Source of the DNA: Tragulus kanchil
Lineage: Eukaryota > Chordata > Mammalia > Artiodactyla > Tragulidae
Length of the DNA stretch: 64,000 nucleotides
Assembly: GCA_022376925.1 (NCBI GenBank)
Contig: JAIOJX010000026.1
Coordinates: 257,645,330 to 257,709,329, forward strand
Direction of reading: 5' to 3'
Below are positions 1-11,108 of the stretch, piece after piece; positions within the stretch are counted from its first letter, which is position 1; every line of letters begins with the position of its first letter. Under the pieces are notes generated by a model. The model searched no databases. It worked only from the letters and a program-made list of their open reading frames with translations, and was not told the DNA's origin. The position numbers and the translations under genes are program-made.

Positions 1-292
1 ATAAACACTTGTTATTTTTTGTATGTTATTCAGATTCTGTGGAGATTTTTTTTTTAATAACTGACTTATCCTATGCCAGAGTAAAAGATGCTCAAGAATT
101 TTAAGGTCCTCATAGCACCTAGGAAGTGGTAAAAGTACTAATTTATTTTAGGTGTTAAAATGCCAAATGTAGGTGTCTCAATTTCTAAGTAACTATACCA
201 ATACTAATAATAGGACAAATTGATGGGTTGGGATGAAGTTACAATGTATGATTAGTCAGAAAAGATAAAAATGTGAGAGGAATAAAGAACAG
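1..292. other. AT-rich flank, nothing recognised
   Basis: This AT-rich stretch precedes the L1 5' end. I see no long open frame, tRNA-like box or known repeat in it. It is probably the unique DNA into which the L1 inserted. Confidence 0.6.
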
Positions 293-2272
293 TGGGGAGA
301 GGGGGCCAAGATGGCAGAGGAATGAGGGGAAGATTTCACCAGCTCCCCAACAGAATCACCAGAACTAATCAAAAAATGGAACACCACCAACAAAACAGCC
401 GCTAGACGACAGAAGGACTCCTTAGGTCCGCGAGGGTGGAAGAGTGAACAGGAACTTTCCTGGAGCTACTGTTCTGAGAACCCACTATCCTAACCCCAAC
501 GCCAGACCGAACTGATGGACAACGCGCTAGCAAGTTCCCTAAAAGGGGGCCTGAGTGGAGCGTCGGGGGAGAGAGGGCAGCGCTCAGCGCGAAAATTCCA
601 AGAATCCGGCCGGATTTGCCGACAGAAATGAAGACACTGCAAAGATAAGATACTGGAGCGGGGCCGGGCAGAACACAATTAGGAAGTTGCCTGTGGGGTG
701 CCTAGGGACCTGGATAGAGCTGAACAGGGAGTGCCCACCGCGAAAATCGTGCCACTTGGCTGGGCGAAAATCGCGACTTTCCGCCTGGCACTGGGTAAGT
801 TCAAACACTCCTGATGGGGGGCTTGCTGAACGGAGACCGGGCGTCGCCCACGGACTGCTGACCAGGGACAGGGTTCGAGCTGGATGGGAAAGCTCATGCC
901 TGCCTTTTGGACTTGGACGCGTGACTGGTAGTGTGTGCAAGCCAGTGGTGGAGGAGCTCGTGCACCCCCATAGCTACACCCGCAGCGGAGGAAGCTGGGA
1001 GAAGGGCAGGTATTGGAGGCTACCGGCGGGTGTGTGGTAGAGCCAGGGCGACCCCCTTCAACACCGGACTGCGTGACGGACTGGGATCAGCCCCCGGCCC
1101 TGGCCAGCACCTGAGCTTGCAGCAAAGCCTTTGTTTTGCTGAAAACAGAAACCATAGCAACCAGTGCTGTAAGGGAAAGGCTACATCATCAAGACAACAC
1201 CACCGAGAGCAGATTGGCTTCCACCAGACAGATGAGAGGATAAAAACCAGGGACAGTATTTAGCTTTTTCTGTTTGCTTATTTGCTCTGTTCTCTTTATC
1301 TGATTGATCGATCAGGTTTGGGTATTTGTTTTTTTGTTTTTTTTTTTTTTTTTTTGTCTCTTCTTATTAAGTTTTTTTTTCCCTTTTTAATTTCTTTTTT
1401 TTCTGATTTTTAATTTTTTTGTAAAATTTTAATTCTTGGAAACGTCTCATTTTCTTTCCTCTTTCCCACTGCTTCCTCCCTCTATGTTCTAAATGTAAAA
1501 CTTTCTCCTATCTACCACTATCCTCTAGATATATATTTCCTACCTTCCTGTCTCCACTATTCTCTTCCAGCTGCACTAAACAATAAAACACACTAATCTT
1601 GGCTACGTCACCCAATAAAATCCTTCCAAGATGAATATATTCCTTCTCATTACACATACACTCTCCTCCTCCTCACCTCCAAAACATGTCTTAGTTAAAA
1701 ATTGCTTTCAATGAAATAGTCCAAGCCAGGACCTTGCCCCTGGTCTATTTTTCCAGGCACTATTTTAATTAATTCAGAGCTTAACGGGCAAGTATCATCT
1801 TTGTGTAGTTTGCCAGAAAATTTTCCTATGCTTTATCTCTGTAAGACTGGTTAGATGTGGTTATTGCTTTGTGTGTATGTATATCTTACAACTATGTCAG
1901 AAAACATCTGCATGCTTTTATGACTGTCAACCATCAGGGATGTACCTCTTGTTCCTCAGATGCTAGCATTTGAACTAATATCACGGAACACCATAGCAAA
2001 CCAGACACAGAGCCTATACCCCCAGATCAATCATCAAACCAAGGATCCTTGGAGTGGAAGCCCTGATTCCAAGACCCCACACTATCAAAGAACATACAAC
2101 ACTAGAGATTATTCACCTGTAAACAAGACCTACCACCACCCAAGACACAAACCACTGAACCCTTCTACAAGGACAGAAGCCCAAAGGAAGGGAGAATTCA
2201 ACCAAGAAGCCTGGTGGGGAAAAGAACTCCATACACACAGACACACACAAAGAAACAAAAATTAACCTAATA
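293..2272 (+). promoter_or_regulatory. L1 5' UTR / internal promoter region
   Basis: Known L1 biology places an internal RNA polymerase II promoter in the 5' UTR. Here 293-1260 is GC- and CpG-rich compared with the AT-rich surroundings, as expected of a young L1 promoter. Positions 1325-1440 form a long T-rich run. The last 814 bases (from 1459) belong to a duplicated unit and recur at 2637-3450. I cannot place individual transcription-factor sites with confidence. Confidence 0.75.
1960..2265 (+). other. Upstream open frame in L1 5' UTR (101 codons)
   Basis: An ATG-initiated frame of 101 codons ends 7 bases before the ORF1 ATG at 2273. The peptide is rich in Gln, Thr, Arg and His, has no membrane segment and matches no family I know. 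It recurs at 3138-3443 in the duplicate, with one Ala-to-Val change at codon 3. It may be chance in a stop-poor leader, or an upstream ORF affecting ORF1 translation. I favour chance. Confidence 0.35.
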
Positions 2273-2626
2273 ATGAAACGACAGAGAAACACTGCACAAA
2301 TGAAGGACCAAGCTAGAGAAACACAGCTTCAAATGACAGAGAAGGAGATAGACAAATTATCTGAAAGAGAATTCAGAAAAGCTATACTAATGAGGATGCA
2401 AAACACCAAAAACAGAATATTAGAGGAAATTAGTGCATTGAGAAGAGACATGCAAGAAATGAAAAATAAGCAAATAGAGACTACCAACTCAGTTGTTGAG
2501 CTCAAAAACACTACAGAAGGTCTCGACAGTAGAGTATCAGAGGCTGAAGAACGGATAAGTGAGCTGGAAGACAGACTGGTGGAAATAAGTGCTGAAGAAC
2601 AGAACAAAGCCAAAAGAAAAACTTAG
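2273..2626 (+). pseudogene. L1 ORF1 N-terminal part, first copy (truncated by duplication)
   Basis: This frame encodes the start of the L1 ORF1 RNA-binding chaperone. It begins MKRQRN as artiodactyl ORF1 proteins do and then forms a long coiled coil with heptad Leu/Ile/Met spacing (about residues 20-110), the trimerisation segment of the family. The frame is cut near 2626, where the sequence jumps back to material identical to 1459 onward. The full frame continues only in the second copy, so this copy is probably an assembly duplicate and not a separate gene. Confidence 0.9.
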
Positions 2627-3450
2627 GAAAATAAAGCTCTTTCCCACTGCTTCCTCCCTCTATGTTCTAAATGTAAAACTTTCTCCTATCTACCACTATC
2701 CTCTAGATATATATTTCCTACCTTCCTGTCTCCACTATTCTCTTCCAGCTGCACTAAACAATAAAACACACTAATCTTGGCTACGTCACCCAATAAAATC
2801 CTTCCAAGATGAATATATTCCTTCTCATTACACATACACTCTCCTCCTCCTCACCTCCAAAACATGTCTTAGTTAAAAATTGCTTTCAATGAAATAGTCC
2901 AAGCCAGGACCTTGCCCCTGGTCTATTTTTCCAGGCACTATTTTAATTAATTCAGAGCTTAACGGGCAAGTATCATCTTTGTGTAGTTTGCCAGAAAATT
3001 TTCCTATGCTTTATCTCTGTAAGACTGGTTAGATGTGGTTATTGCTTTGTGTGTATGTATATCTTACAACTATGTCAGAAAACATCTGCATGCTTTTATG
3101 ACTGTCAACCATCAGGGATGTACCTCTTGTTCCTCAGATGCTAGTATTTGAACTAATATCACGGAACACCATAGCAAACCAGACACAGAGCCTATACCCC
3201 CAGATCAATCATCAAACCAAGGATCCTTGGAGTGGAAGCCCTGATTCCAAGACCCCACACTATCAAAGAACATACAACACTAGAGATTATTCACCTGTAA
3301 ACAAGACCTACCACCACCCAAGACACAAACCACTGAACCCTTCTACAAGGACAGAAGCCCAAAGGAAGGGAGAATTCAACCAAGAAGCCTGGTGGGGAAA
3401 AGAACTCCATACACACAGACACACACAAAGAAACAAAAATTAACCTAATA

Positions 3451-4344
3451 ATGAAACGACAGAGAAACACTGCACAAATGAAGGACCAAGCTAGAGAAAC
3501 ACAGCTTCAAATGACAGAGAAGGAGATAGACAAATTATCTGAAAGAGAATTCAGAAAAGCTATACTAATGAGGATGCAAAACACCAAAAACAGAATATTA
3601 GAGGAAATTAGTGCATTGAGAAGAGACATGCAAGAAATGAAAAATAAGCAAATAGAGACTACCAACTCAGTTGTTGAGCTCAAAAACACTACAGAAGGTC
3701 TCGACAGTAGAGTATCAGAGGCTGAAGAACGGATAAGTGAGCTGGAAGACAGACTGGTGGAAATAAGTGCTGAAGAACAGAACAAAGCCAAAAGAATAAA
3801 AATAACTTAGGATAACATCAAAGACCTATGGGACAATATCAAACACACCAACATTACAATCACAGGAGTTCCAGAAGAAGAAGAGGGGAAGAAAGGCTAT
3901 GAAAAAATTCTTGAAGAGGTTATAGTTGAAAACTTCCCCAGCATGGGAAAGGAAATAGTCAACCAAGTCCAAGAAGCACAAAGAGTTCCATACAGGAGAA
4001 ACCCCAGAAGAAACACACCAAGGCACATTCTAATCAAACTAACGCAGACTAAATATAAAGACAGATTACTAAAAGCAGCTAGGAACACACAATAAATAAC
4101 ATATAAAGGAAACCCCATACGTCTAACTGCGGATCGTTCAACAGAAACCCTGCAGGCCAGAAGAGAATGACAAGACACATTTAAATGGCTAAAAGAGAAA
4201 AACCTCCAACCAAGAATTCTTCACCCAGCAAGAATCTCATTCAGAATCGATGGTGAAGTCAAAAGCTTCACACACAAGCAAAAACTAAAAGAATTCTGTA
4301 CCACAAAACCAGCCCTACAACAAGTGTCACACGGCCTGATATAG
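3451..4344 (+). pseudogene. L1 ORF1 (RNA-binding chaperone), broken by three stops
   Basis: One continuous reading frame of 298 codons from the ATG at 3451, close to normal ORF1 length. It has the coiled coil first (about 3510-3790), then the RRM-like domain with the conserved ITGVPE block (3856-3876), then the C-terminal domain with TLQARRE near 4147-4167. In-frame stops lie at TAG 3808-3810, TAA 4093-4095 and TGA 4168-4170, and the natural stop is TAG 4342-4344. No frameshift is needed between the domains, so decay is by point mutation. The first stop separates the coiled coil from the RNA-binding part, so no working chaperone can be made. In life the protein binds L1 RNA in cytoplasmic particles. 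Confidence 0.92.
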
Positions 4345-4438
4345 CCAATAAATACAAGAGTTGGAGAAGCCCTACAAATCAAACCCCAAACTTCTAAGAA
4401 GATGACAGTAGGAACATTCGTATCAATAATTACTTTGA

Positions 4439-4754
4439 GGCTTCCCTGGTGGTCCAGTGGGTAAGGACACCACCTTGCAGTGCAAGGGGCGCCGGTTCGG
4501 GCCCTGGCCTGGGAAGATCCCACGTGCCGCAGAGCGGCTGGACCGATGTGTCCAATTACCGAGCCGGAGCTCTGGAGCGCATGTGCCCAGAGCCAGTGCT
4601 CTGCGAAACAGAGGCCACCGCGATAGGAGGCCTACACGGGCCAAAGAAGAAAGATGGATGAAACTAGACAAATGAAAGACCAGTGGAAGTGGCCTGCCCA
4701 CCCCCCTCCCGCCCCACCCCCGCCAAAATAAATAAATAAATAAATGTTTAAAAA
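4439..4754 (+). mobile_element. CHR-type tRNA-derived SINE (A of a nested pair)
   Basis: It begins at the usual 'ggcttccctggtgg' head. A pol III A box (tggtccagtgggtaagg) and a B-box region (ggttcgggccc, slightly altered) are visible. The body ends with a C-rich stretch, TAAA repeats and an A run. It sits inside ORF2 of the L1. The target duplication aataattactttga is at 4425-4438 and again at 5100-5113 behind SINE B. A partial copy, aataattac, is at 4755-4763 between the two SINEs. Confidence 0.92.
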
Positions 4755-4764
4755 AATAATTACA

Positions 4765-5099
4765 GGCTTCCCCTGGTGGTCCAGTGGGTAAGGACACCAC
4801 CTTGCAGTGCAAGGGGCGCCGGTTCGATCCCTGGCCTGGGAAGATCCTACGTGCCGCGGAGCGGCTGGACCGATGTGTCCAATCGCCGAGCCGGATCTCT
4901 GGAGCACATGCGCCCAGAGCCGGCGCTCTGCGACGACAGATGCCACTGCGATGGGAGGCCCACAGGAGCCAAGGAACAAAGACGGATGAGAATGGAGAAA
5001 TGGAAGACCAATAGAAGTGGCCCACCCACTCCCATCCCTCCACAACCTGACCCCCGCCCAAAATAAATAAATAAAAATAAATCTTTAAAAAATAATAAT
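4765..5099 (+). mobile_element. CHR-type tRNA-derived SINE (B of a nested pair)
   Basis: A second full-length copy of the same family in the same orientation. The A box is intact and the B box (ggttcgatccc) is perfect, followed by a TAAA/A tail. The repeated 9-mer aataattac on both sides shows that one SINE used the other's target duplication as its own insertion site, which is common because the L1 endonuclease favours TT/AAAA-like sites. Confidence 0.93.
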
Positions 5100-5800
5100 A
5101 ATAATTACTTTGAATGTAAATGGACTAAATACTCCAACCAAACGACACAAGCTGGCTGAATGGATCCAGAAGCAAGATCCATATATATGCTGTTTACAAG
5201 AGACCCACTTCAGACCTAGAGACACTCATAGACTGAAAGTGAGAGGCTGGAAAAAGATATTCCATGCAAATGGAAATCAAAAGAAAGCTGGAGTAGCAAT
5301 CCTCATATCAGAGAAAATAGATTTTAAAGTAAAGAAGATTCTAAGAGACAAGGCAGGTCACTACATCATGATTAAGGGATCTATCCAAGAGGAAGACATA
5401 ACAGTCATGAATATCTATGCACCCAACACAGGGGCACCTCAATACATAAGACAGATACTTTCAGACATAAAAGAGGAATTCAATAATAACAGAGTAATAG
5501 TAGGAGACTTTAACACTCCTCTCACACCAGTGGATAGATCATACAAACAGAAAATCAATAAAGAAACACAAGCCTTAAATGCCACACTAGAAAAGATGGA
5601 CCTCATTGATATCTTTAGGATGTTCCATCCAAAAGCAGAAGAATACACTTTCTTCTCAAGTGCTCACGGAACATTCTCCAGGATAGCCCACATCTTGGGC
5701 CACAAATCTAACCTCAGTCAATTCAAGAAAACTGAAATTATATCAACCGTCTTCTCGGACACAATGCAATGAGACTAGAGATCAACTACAGGAAAAACAA

Positions 5801-6856
5801 CTGCTAAAAACACAAACACATGGAGATTAAACAACACATACCTAAAAAAACAACTGATCACTGAGGAAATCAAAGGAGAAATTTAAACATTGCTAGAAAA
5901 AAATGACAATGAACACATAACTGTGCAAAACATATGGGATACCACAAAAGCAGTTCTAAGAGGGAAATTTATAGCAATACAACCCTACCTCAAGAAACTA
6001 GAAAAATATGAAGAAGATGACCTACACCTACACTTAAAACAATTGGAGAAAGAAGTACAAAAACTCCCCAAAGCCAGCAAAAGAAGAGAAATTATAAAGA
6101 CTAGAGCAGAAATAAATGAGAAAGAAATGAAAGAAACTATAGTACAGATAAATAAAACAAAAAGCTGGTTCTTTGAAAAGGTAAACAAAATTGAAAAGCC
6201 ACTGGCCAGACTCATCAAGAAAAAGAGTGATGAGAACCAGATCAACAAAATCAAAAACGAAAAAGGAGAGATCACAACAGATAAGGCAGAAATCCAAAGG
6301 ATTCTAAGAGACTATTATGAACAACTATATGGCAACAGACTGGACAACCTGGAAGAAATGGACAGTTTCTTGGGGAAGATTAATCTCCCAAGACTGAGCC
6401 AGGAAGAAACAAACTTTGAACAACCCAATCACAAGCTCAGAAATCGAATCTGTGATTAAAAATCTACCCAAAAATAAAAGCCCAGGGCCACACGGCTTCA
6501 CAGCCGAATTCTACCAAACATTTAAAGACGAGCTAATGCCTGTCCTACAAAAACTCTTCCAAACAATTGCACAGGAAGGAAAACTTCCAAAGACATTCTA
6601 CGAAGGCCACCATCACCCTGATACCAAAACCAGGCAAAGACAACACAAAAAAGGAAAATTACAGGCCAATTTCTCTGATGAACTTAGATGCCAAGATCCT
6701 CAACAAAACCCTAGCAAACAGAATTCAACGACACATCAAAAAACTCATACATCACGATCAAGTCGTGTTCATCCCAGGCATGCAAAGATTCTTCAATATC
6801 CACAAATCGATCAATGTGATACACCATATCAACAAAGTGAGAGACAAAAATCACAC
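5801..6856 (+). pseudogene. L1 ORF2 linker and start of RT, first copy
   Basis: The part of ORF2 between endonuclease and reverse transcriptase. The frame 5890-6459 covers the basic, Lys/Glu-rich linker up to RLSQEE. A shift then leads to the block ending KNKSPGP and another to the start of the RT fingers ([10 protein letters not shown]). The copy stops at 6856 because the same sequence restarts at 6926. It differs from that copy by a few bases only. It is probably an unmerged contig end and not a second L1. Confidence 0.88.
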
Positions 6857-7981
6857 AAGATCGAAAACCTTCAATGAACACAATGATATCAACTCTCGGA
6901 CACAACAATCTGATCACTGGAAAACAACTGCTAAAACACAAAACATGGAGATTAAACAACACATACCTAAAAAAACAACTGATCACTGAGGAAATCAAAG
7001 GAGAAATTTAAACATTGCTAGAAAAAAATGACAATGAACACATAACTGTGCAAAACATATGGGATACCACAAAAGCAGTTCTAAGAGGGAAATTTATAGC
7101 AATACAACCCTACCTCAAGAAACTAGAAAAATATGAAGAAGATGACCTACACCTACACTTAAAACAATTGGAGAAAGAAGTACAAAAACTCCCCAAAGCC
7201 AGCAGAAAAAGAGAAATTATAAAGACTAGAGCAGAAATAAATGAGAAAGAAATGAAAGAAACTATAGTACAGATAAATAAAACAAAAAGCTGGTTCTTTG
7301 AAAAGGTAAACAAAATTGAAAAGCCACTGGCCAGACTCATCAAGAAAAAGAGTGATGAGAACCAGATCAACAAAATCAAAAACGAAAAAGGAGAGATCAC
7401 AACAGATAAGGCAGAAATCCAAAGGATTCTAAGAGACTATTATGAACAACTATATGGCAACAGACTGGACAACCTGGAAGAAATGGACAGTTTCTTGGGG
7501 AAGATTAATCTCCCAAGACTGAGCCAGGAAGAAACAAACTTTGAACAACCCAATCACAAGCTCAGAAATCGAATCTGTGATTAAAAATCTACCCAAAAAT
7601 AAAAGCCCAGGGCCACACGGCTTCACAGCCGAATTCTACCAAACATTTAAAGACGAGCTAATGCCTGTCCTACAAAAACTCTTCCAAACAATTGCACAGG
7701 AAGGAAAACTTCCAAAGACATTCTACGAAGGCCACCATCACCCTGATACCAAAACCAGGCAAAGACAACACAAAAAAGGAAAATTACAGGCCAATTTCTC
7801 TGATGAACTTAGATGCCAAGATCCTCAACAAAACCCTAGCAAACAGAATTCAACGACACATCAAAAAACTCATACATCACGATCAAGTCGTGTTCATCCC
7901 AGGCATGCAAAGATTCTTCAATATCCACAAATCGATCAATGTGATACACCATATCAACAAAGTGAGAGACAAAAATCACAC
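5801..7981 (+). repeat. Tandem pair B, offset 1125
   Basis: Copies 5801-6856 and 6926-7981 lie inside ORF2. The junction 6857-6925 is a garbled mix: first a decayed version of what follows copy 2, then a decayed version of what precedes copy 1 (about 5740-5800). Error of this kind in both directions points to a noisy bridging read. Confidence 0.95.
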
Positions 7982-9434
7982 GATCATCTCAATAGATGCA
8001 GAAAAAGCCTTCGACAAAGTGCAACATCCATTTATGATAAAAACTCTTCAGAAAATGGGCATAGAAGGAACCTATCTCAACATAGTGAAAGTCATATATG
8101 AGAAGCCCACAGCGAACATTATCCTCAACGGTGAAAAACTGAAAGCACTCCCTCTAAGATCAGGAACAAGACAGGGGTGTCCACTGTCACCACTACTATT
8201 CAACATAGTCCTGGAAGTCCTAGCAACAGCAATAAGAGAAGAGAAAGAAATAAAAGGAATCCAGATTGGAAATGAAGAAGTCAAGCTCTCTCTTTTTGCA
8301 GACGACATGATATTATACATAGAAAATCCCAAAGACACTATTACAAAGCTACTAGAGCTAATCAATGAATTCAGCAAAGTCGCAGGATACAAAGTCAACA
8401 CACAGAAATCACTGGCATTCTTATACACAAACAATGAAAAATCAGAAAACGAAATCAAAGAGGCAATCTCCTTCATCATTGCAACCAAAAGAATCAAATG
8501 TCTAGGAATAAATCTACCCAAAGAAACAAAAGAACTGTACACAAAAAATTACAAGACACTCATGAGAGAAATTAAAGAAGCCTCAAACAGATGAAGAGAT
8601 ATTCCATGTTCCTGGGTCAGAAGAATCAATATTGTGAAAATGACCATACTACCAAATATCATTTACAGATTCAATGCAATCCCTATCAAATTACCATTGA
8701 CATTTTTCACAGAACTAGACCAAATAATCACACAGTTCATATGGAAACGCAAAAGACCTCGAATAGCCAAAGCAATCCTGAGAAAGAAAAACGGAGCTGG
8801 AGGAATCAGCCTCCCTCACTTCAGACTATACTACAAAGCAACAGCCATCAAGACAGCATGGTACTGGCACAAAAAAACAGAACTATAGACCAATGGGACA
8901 AGATCGAGAACACAGAGATAAACCCACGCACCTATGGGTACCTTATTTTTGACAGAGGAGGTGAAACTATAAAATGGGACAAAGACAGCCTCTTCAACAA
9001 GTGGTGCTGGGAACATTGGACAGCTACATGCAAAAAAATGAAGTTGGAACATTCCCTGACACCATACACAAAGATCAACTCAAAATGGATTAAAGACTTA
9101 AATGTAAGGCCAGAAACCATCAAACTCTTAGAGGAGAATATAGGCAAAACCCTCAAGGACATAAATCAAAGCAAGATCTTCTCTGACCCACCTACTAAAA
9201 TAGCAGAACTGAAAAGAAAAATGAACATGTGGGACCTCATGAAATTTAAAAGCTTTCGTACAGCAAAAGAAATTACAAAAAAGCTGAACAGACACCCCAC
9301 AGAGTGGGATAAAATCATAGCAAATGAAACAACAGACAAAGAATTAATCTCCAAAATCTACAAGCAACTCAGACAACTCAGCACAGGAAAAACGAACAAC
9401 CCAATTAAAAAATGGGGAAAAGATCTGAAGAGAC
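6926..9434 (+). pseudogene. L1 ORF2 linker, reverse transcriptase and thumb region
   Basis: The reverse transcriptase copies L1 RNA into DNA at the nicked target. The RT frame is open for 300 codons (7692-8594). Motif A (SIDAEKAF, Asp at 7995-7997) and motif C (FADD, Asp codons at 8301 and 8304) are intact, as is the RQGCPLSP block. Breaks are a frameshift near 7540, one extra G near 7730, a Trp-to-stop change (TGA 8592-8594, same frame open on both sides) and a two-base surplus in the A run 8871-8877. From 8348 the sequence is duplicated at 9435. The polymerase core looks recently alive and only the whole element is dead. Confidence 0.93.
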
Positions 9435-10521
9435 GCTACTAGAGCTAATCAATGAATTCAGCAAAGTCGCAGGATACAAAGTCAACACACAGAAATCACT
9501 GGCATTCTTATACACAAACAATGAAAAATCAGAAAACGAAATCAAAGAGGCAATCTCCTTCATCATTGCAACCAAAAGAATCAAATGTCTAGGAATAAAT
9601 CTACCCAAAGAAACAAAAGAACTGTACACAAAAAATTACAAGACACTCATGAGAGAAATTAAAGAAGCCTCAAACAGATGAAGAGATATTCCATGTTCCT
9701 GGGTCAGAAGAATCAATATTGTGAAAATGACCATACTACCAAATATCATTTACAGATTCAATGCAATCCCTATCAAATTACCATTGACATTTTTCACAGA
9801 ACTAGACCAAATAATCACACAGTTCATATGGAAACGCAAAAGACCTCGAATAGCCAAAGCAATCCTGAGAAAGAAAAACGGAGCTGGAGGAATCAGCCTC
9901 CCTCACTTCAGACTATACTACAAAGCAACAGCCATCAAGACAGCATGGTACTGGCACAAAAAAACAGAACTATAGACCAATGGGACAAGATCGAGAACAC
10001 AGAGATAAACCCACGCACCTATGGGTACCTTATTTTTGACAGAGGAGGTGAAACTATAAAATGGGACAAAGACAGCCTCTTCAACAAGTGGTGCTGGGAA
10101 CATTGGACAGCTACATGCAAAAAAATGAAGTTGGAACATTCCCTGACACCATACACAAAGATCAACTCAAAATGGATTAAAGACTTAAATGTAAGGCCAG
10201 AAACCATCAAACTCTTAGAGGAGAATATAGGCAAAACCCTCAAGGACATAAATCAAAGCAAGATCTTCTCTGACCCACCTACTAAAATAGCAGAACTGAA
10301 AAGAAAAATGAACATGTGGGACCTCATGAAATTTAAAAGCTTTCGTACAGCAAAAGAAATTACAAAAAAGCTGAACAGACACCCCACAGAGTGGGATAAA
10401 ATCATAGCAAATGAAACAACAGACAAAGAATTAATCTCCAAAATCTACAAGCAACTCAGACAACTCAGCACAGGAAAAATGAACAACCCAAACAAAAATT
10501 GGGGAAAAGACCTAAAGAGAC
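8348..10521 (+). repeat. Tandem pair C, offset 1087
   Basis: Copies 8348-9434 and 9435-10521 abut directly. The last 50 bases of copy 1 carry several substitutions against copy 2 and the rest is almost identical. The break falls within ORF2 coding sequence. Confidence 0.95.
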
Positions 10522-11108
10522 GCCTCTCCAAAGAGGACATACAGATGGCCCAAAAATACATGAAACGATGCTCAACCTCGCTTATTATTAGAGAAATGCA
10601 AATTAAAACTACAATGAGATATCACCTCACACCCGTCAGAATGGCCATCATCAACAAATCTGCAGACAATAAATGCTGGAGAGGGTGTGGAGAAAAGGGA
10701 ACCCTCGTGCATTGCTGGTGGGAATGTCAATTGATACAGCCACTATGGAAGACAGTATGGAGATTCCTTAAAAAACTAAAAATAGAAGCACCCTATGACC
10801 CAGCAATCCCACTACTAGGCCTATATCATGATGAAATCAAAACTGAAAGAAGCACCTGTACCCCAATGTTTATTGCAGCTCTCTATACAATAGCCAGAAC
10901 TTGGAAGCAACTGAGATGTCCATCGACAAATGAATGGATACAGAAGCTCTGGTACATATATACAATGGAATACTACTCAGCTGTTCAAAGAAATGCAGAG
11001 GACTCAGTCCTAATGAAGTGGCTGGCTCTAGAACCTATCATAAAAAGTGAAGTAAGTCAGAAAGAGAACGACAAATATAGTATACTAACAAACATATATG
11101 GAATCTAG
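9435..11108 (+). pseudogene. L1 ORF2 RT end and C-terminal Cys domain
   Basis: This is the second copy of the thumb region followed by the only copy of the true ORF2 C terminus. It repeats the TGA nonsense (9679-9681) and the A-run shift (9958-9964), so both copies derive from one template. After the shift the frame runs uninterrupted to the natural stop TAG at 11106-11108. It includes the conserved C-x3-C-x7-H-x4-C motif (Cys 10674, Cys 10686, His 10710, Cys 10725), the RNA-binding C-terminal segment of L1 ORF2. The ending near TNIYGI matches other carnivore and artiodactyl L1s. Confidence 0.93.

Larger units (their letters stand above)
1459..3803 (+). repeat. Tandem pair A, offset 1178
   Basis: Copies 1459-2625 and 2637-3803 differ by about one base (for example at 1965 against 3143). 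The unit holds the L1 leader and ORF1 coiled coil. The last bases of copy 1 are an indel-rich version of the true continuation seen after copy 2. Confidence 0.95.
4402..5772 (+). pseudogene. L1 ORF2 endonuclease domain, interrupted by two SINEs
   Basis: ORF2 starts at ATG 4402 and reads 12 codons (ending IITL) before a SINE pair breaks it at 4439. The frame resumes at 5104 in the block 'ITLNVNGLN' and runs to 5772. This is the APE-like endonuclease that nicks target DNA. The metal-binding Glu of QETH (5200-5202) and the Asp of GDFNT (5506-5508) are present. The Asp normally found before the HI of the 'RIDHI' block is Ala here (GCC at 5686-5688). A base is missing at 5760/5761 in the SDH block, so the catalytic His is lost and a stop follows at 5770. 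The domain is therefore inactive for three independent reasons. Confidence 0.93.

Noticed and set aside
555..1040. 161-codon open frame as a gene
   Set aside because: It lies in the CpG-rich L1 5' UTR, starts after the L1 5' end and resembles no protein. GC-rich leaders give chance frames.
4776..4830. tRNA genes from the A and B box motifs in the SINEs
   Set aside because: The boxes are the tRNA-Glu-derived SINE heads. A complete cloverleaf with an acceptor end is not present.
4423..5061. 212-codon frame on the minus strand
   Set aside because: It is the reverse translation of the two CHR-type SINEs. The same peptide words recur in every SINE of the family.
5890..7584. Two separate L1 elements because the ORF2 linker occurs twice
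   Set aside because: The copies share the same frameshifts and nearly every base, and there is no second L1 end between them. They are one sequence written twice.
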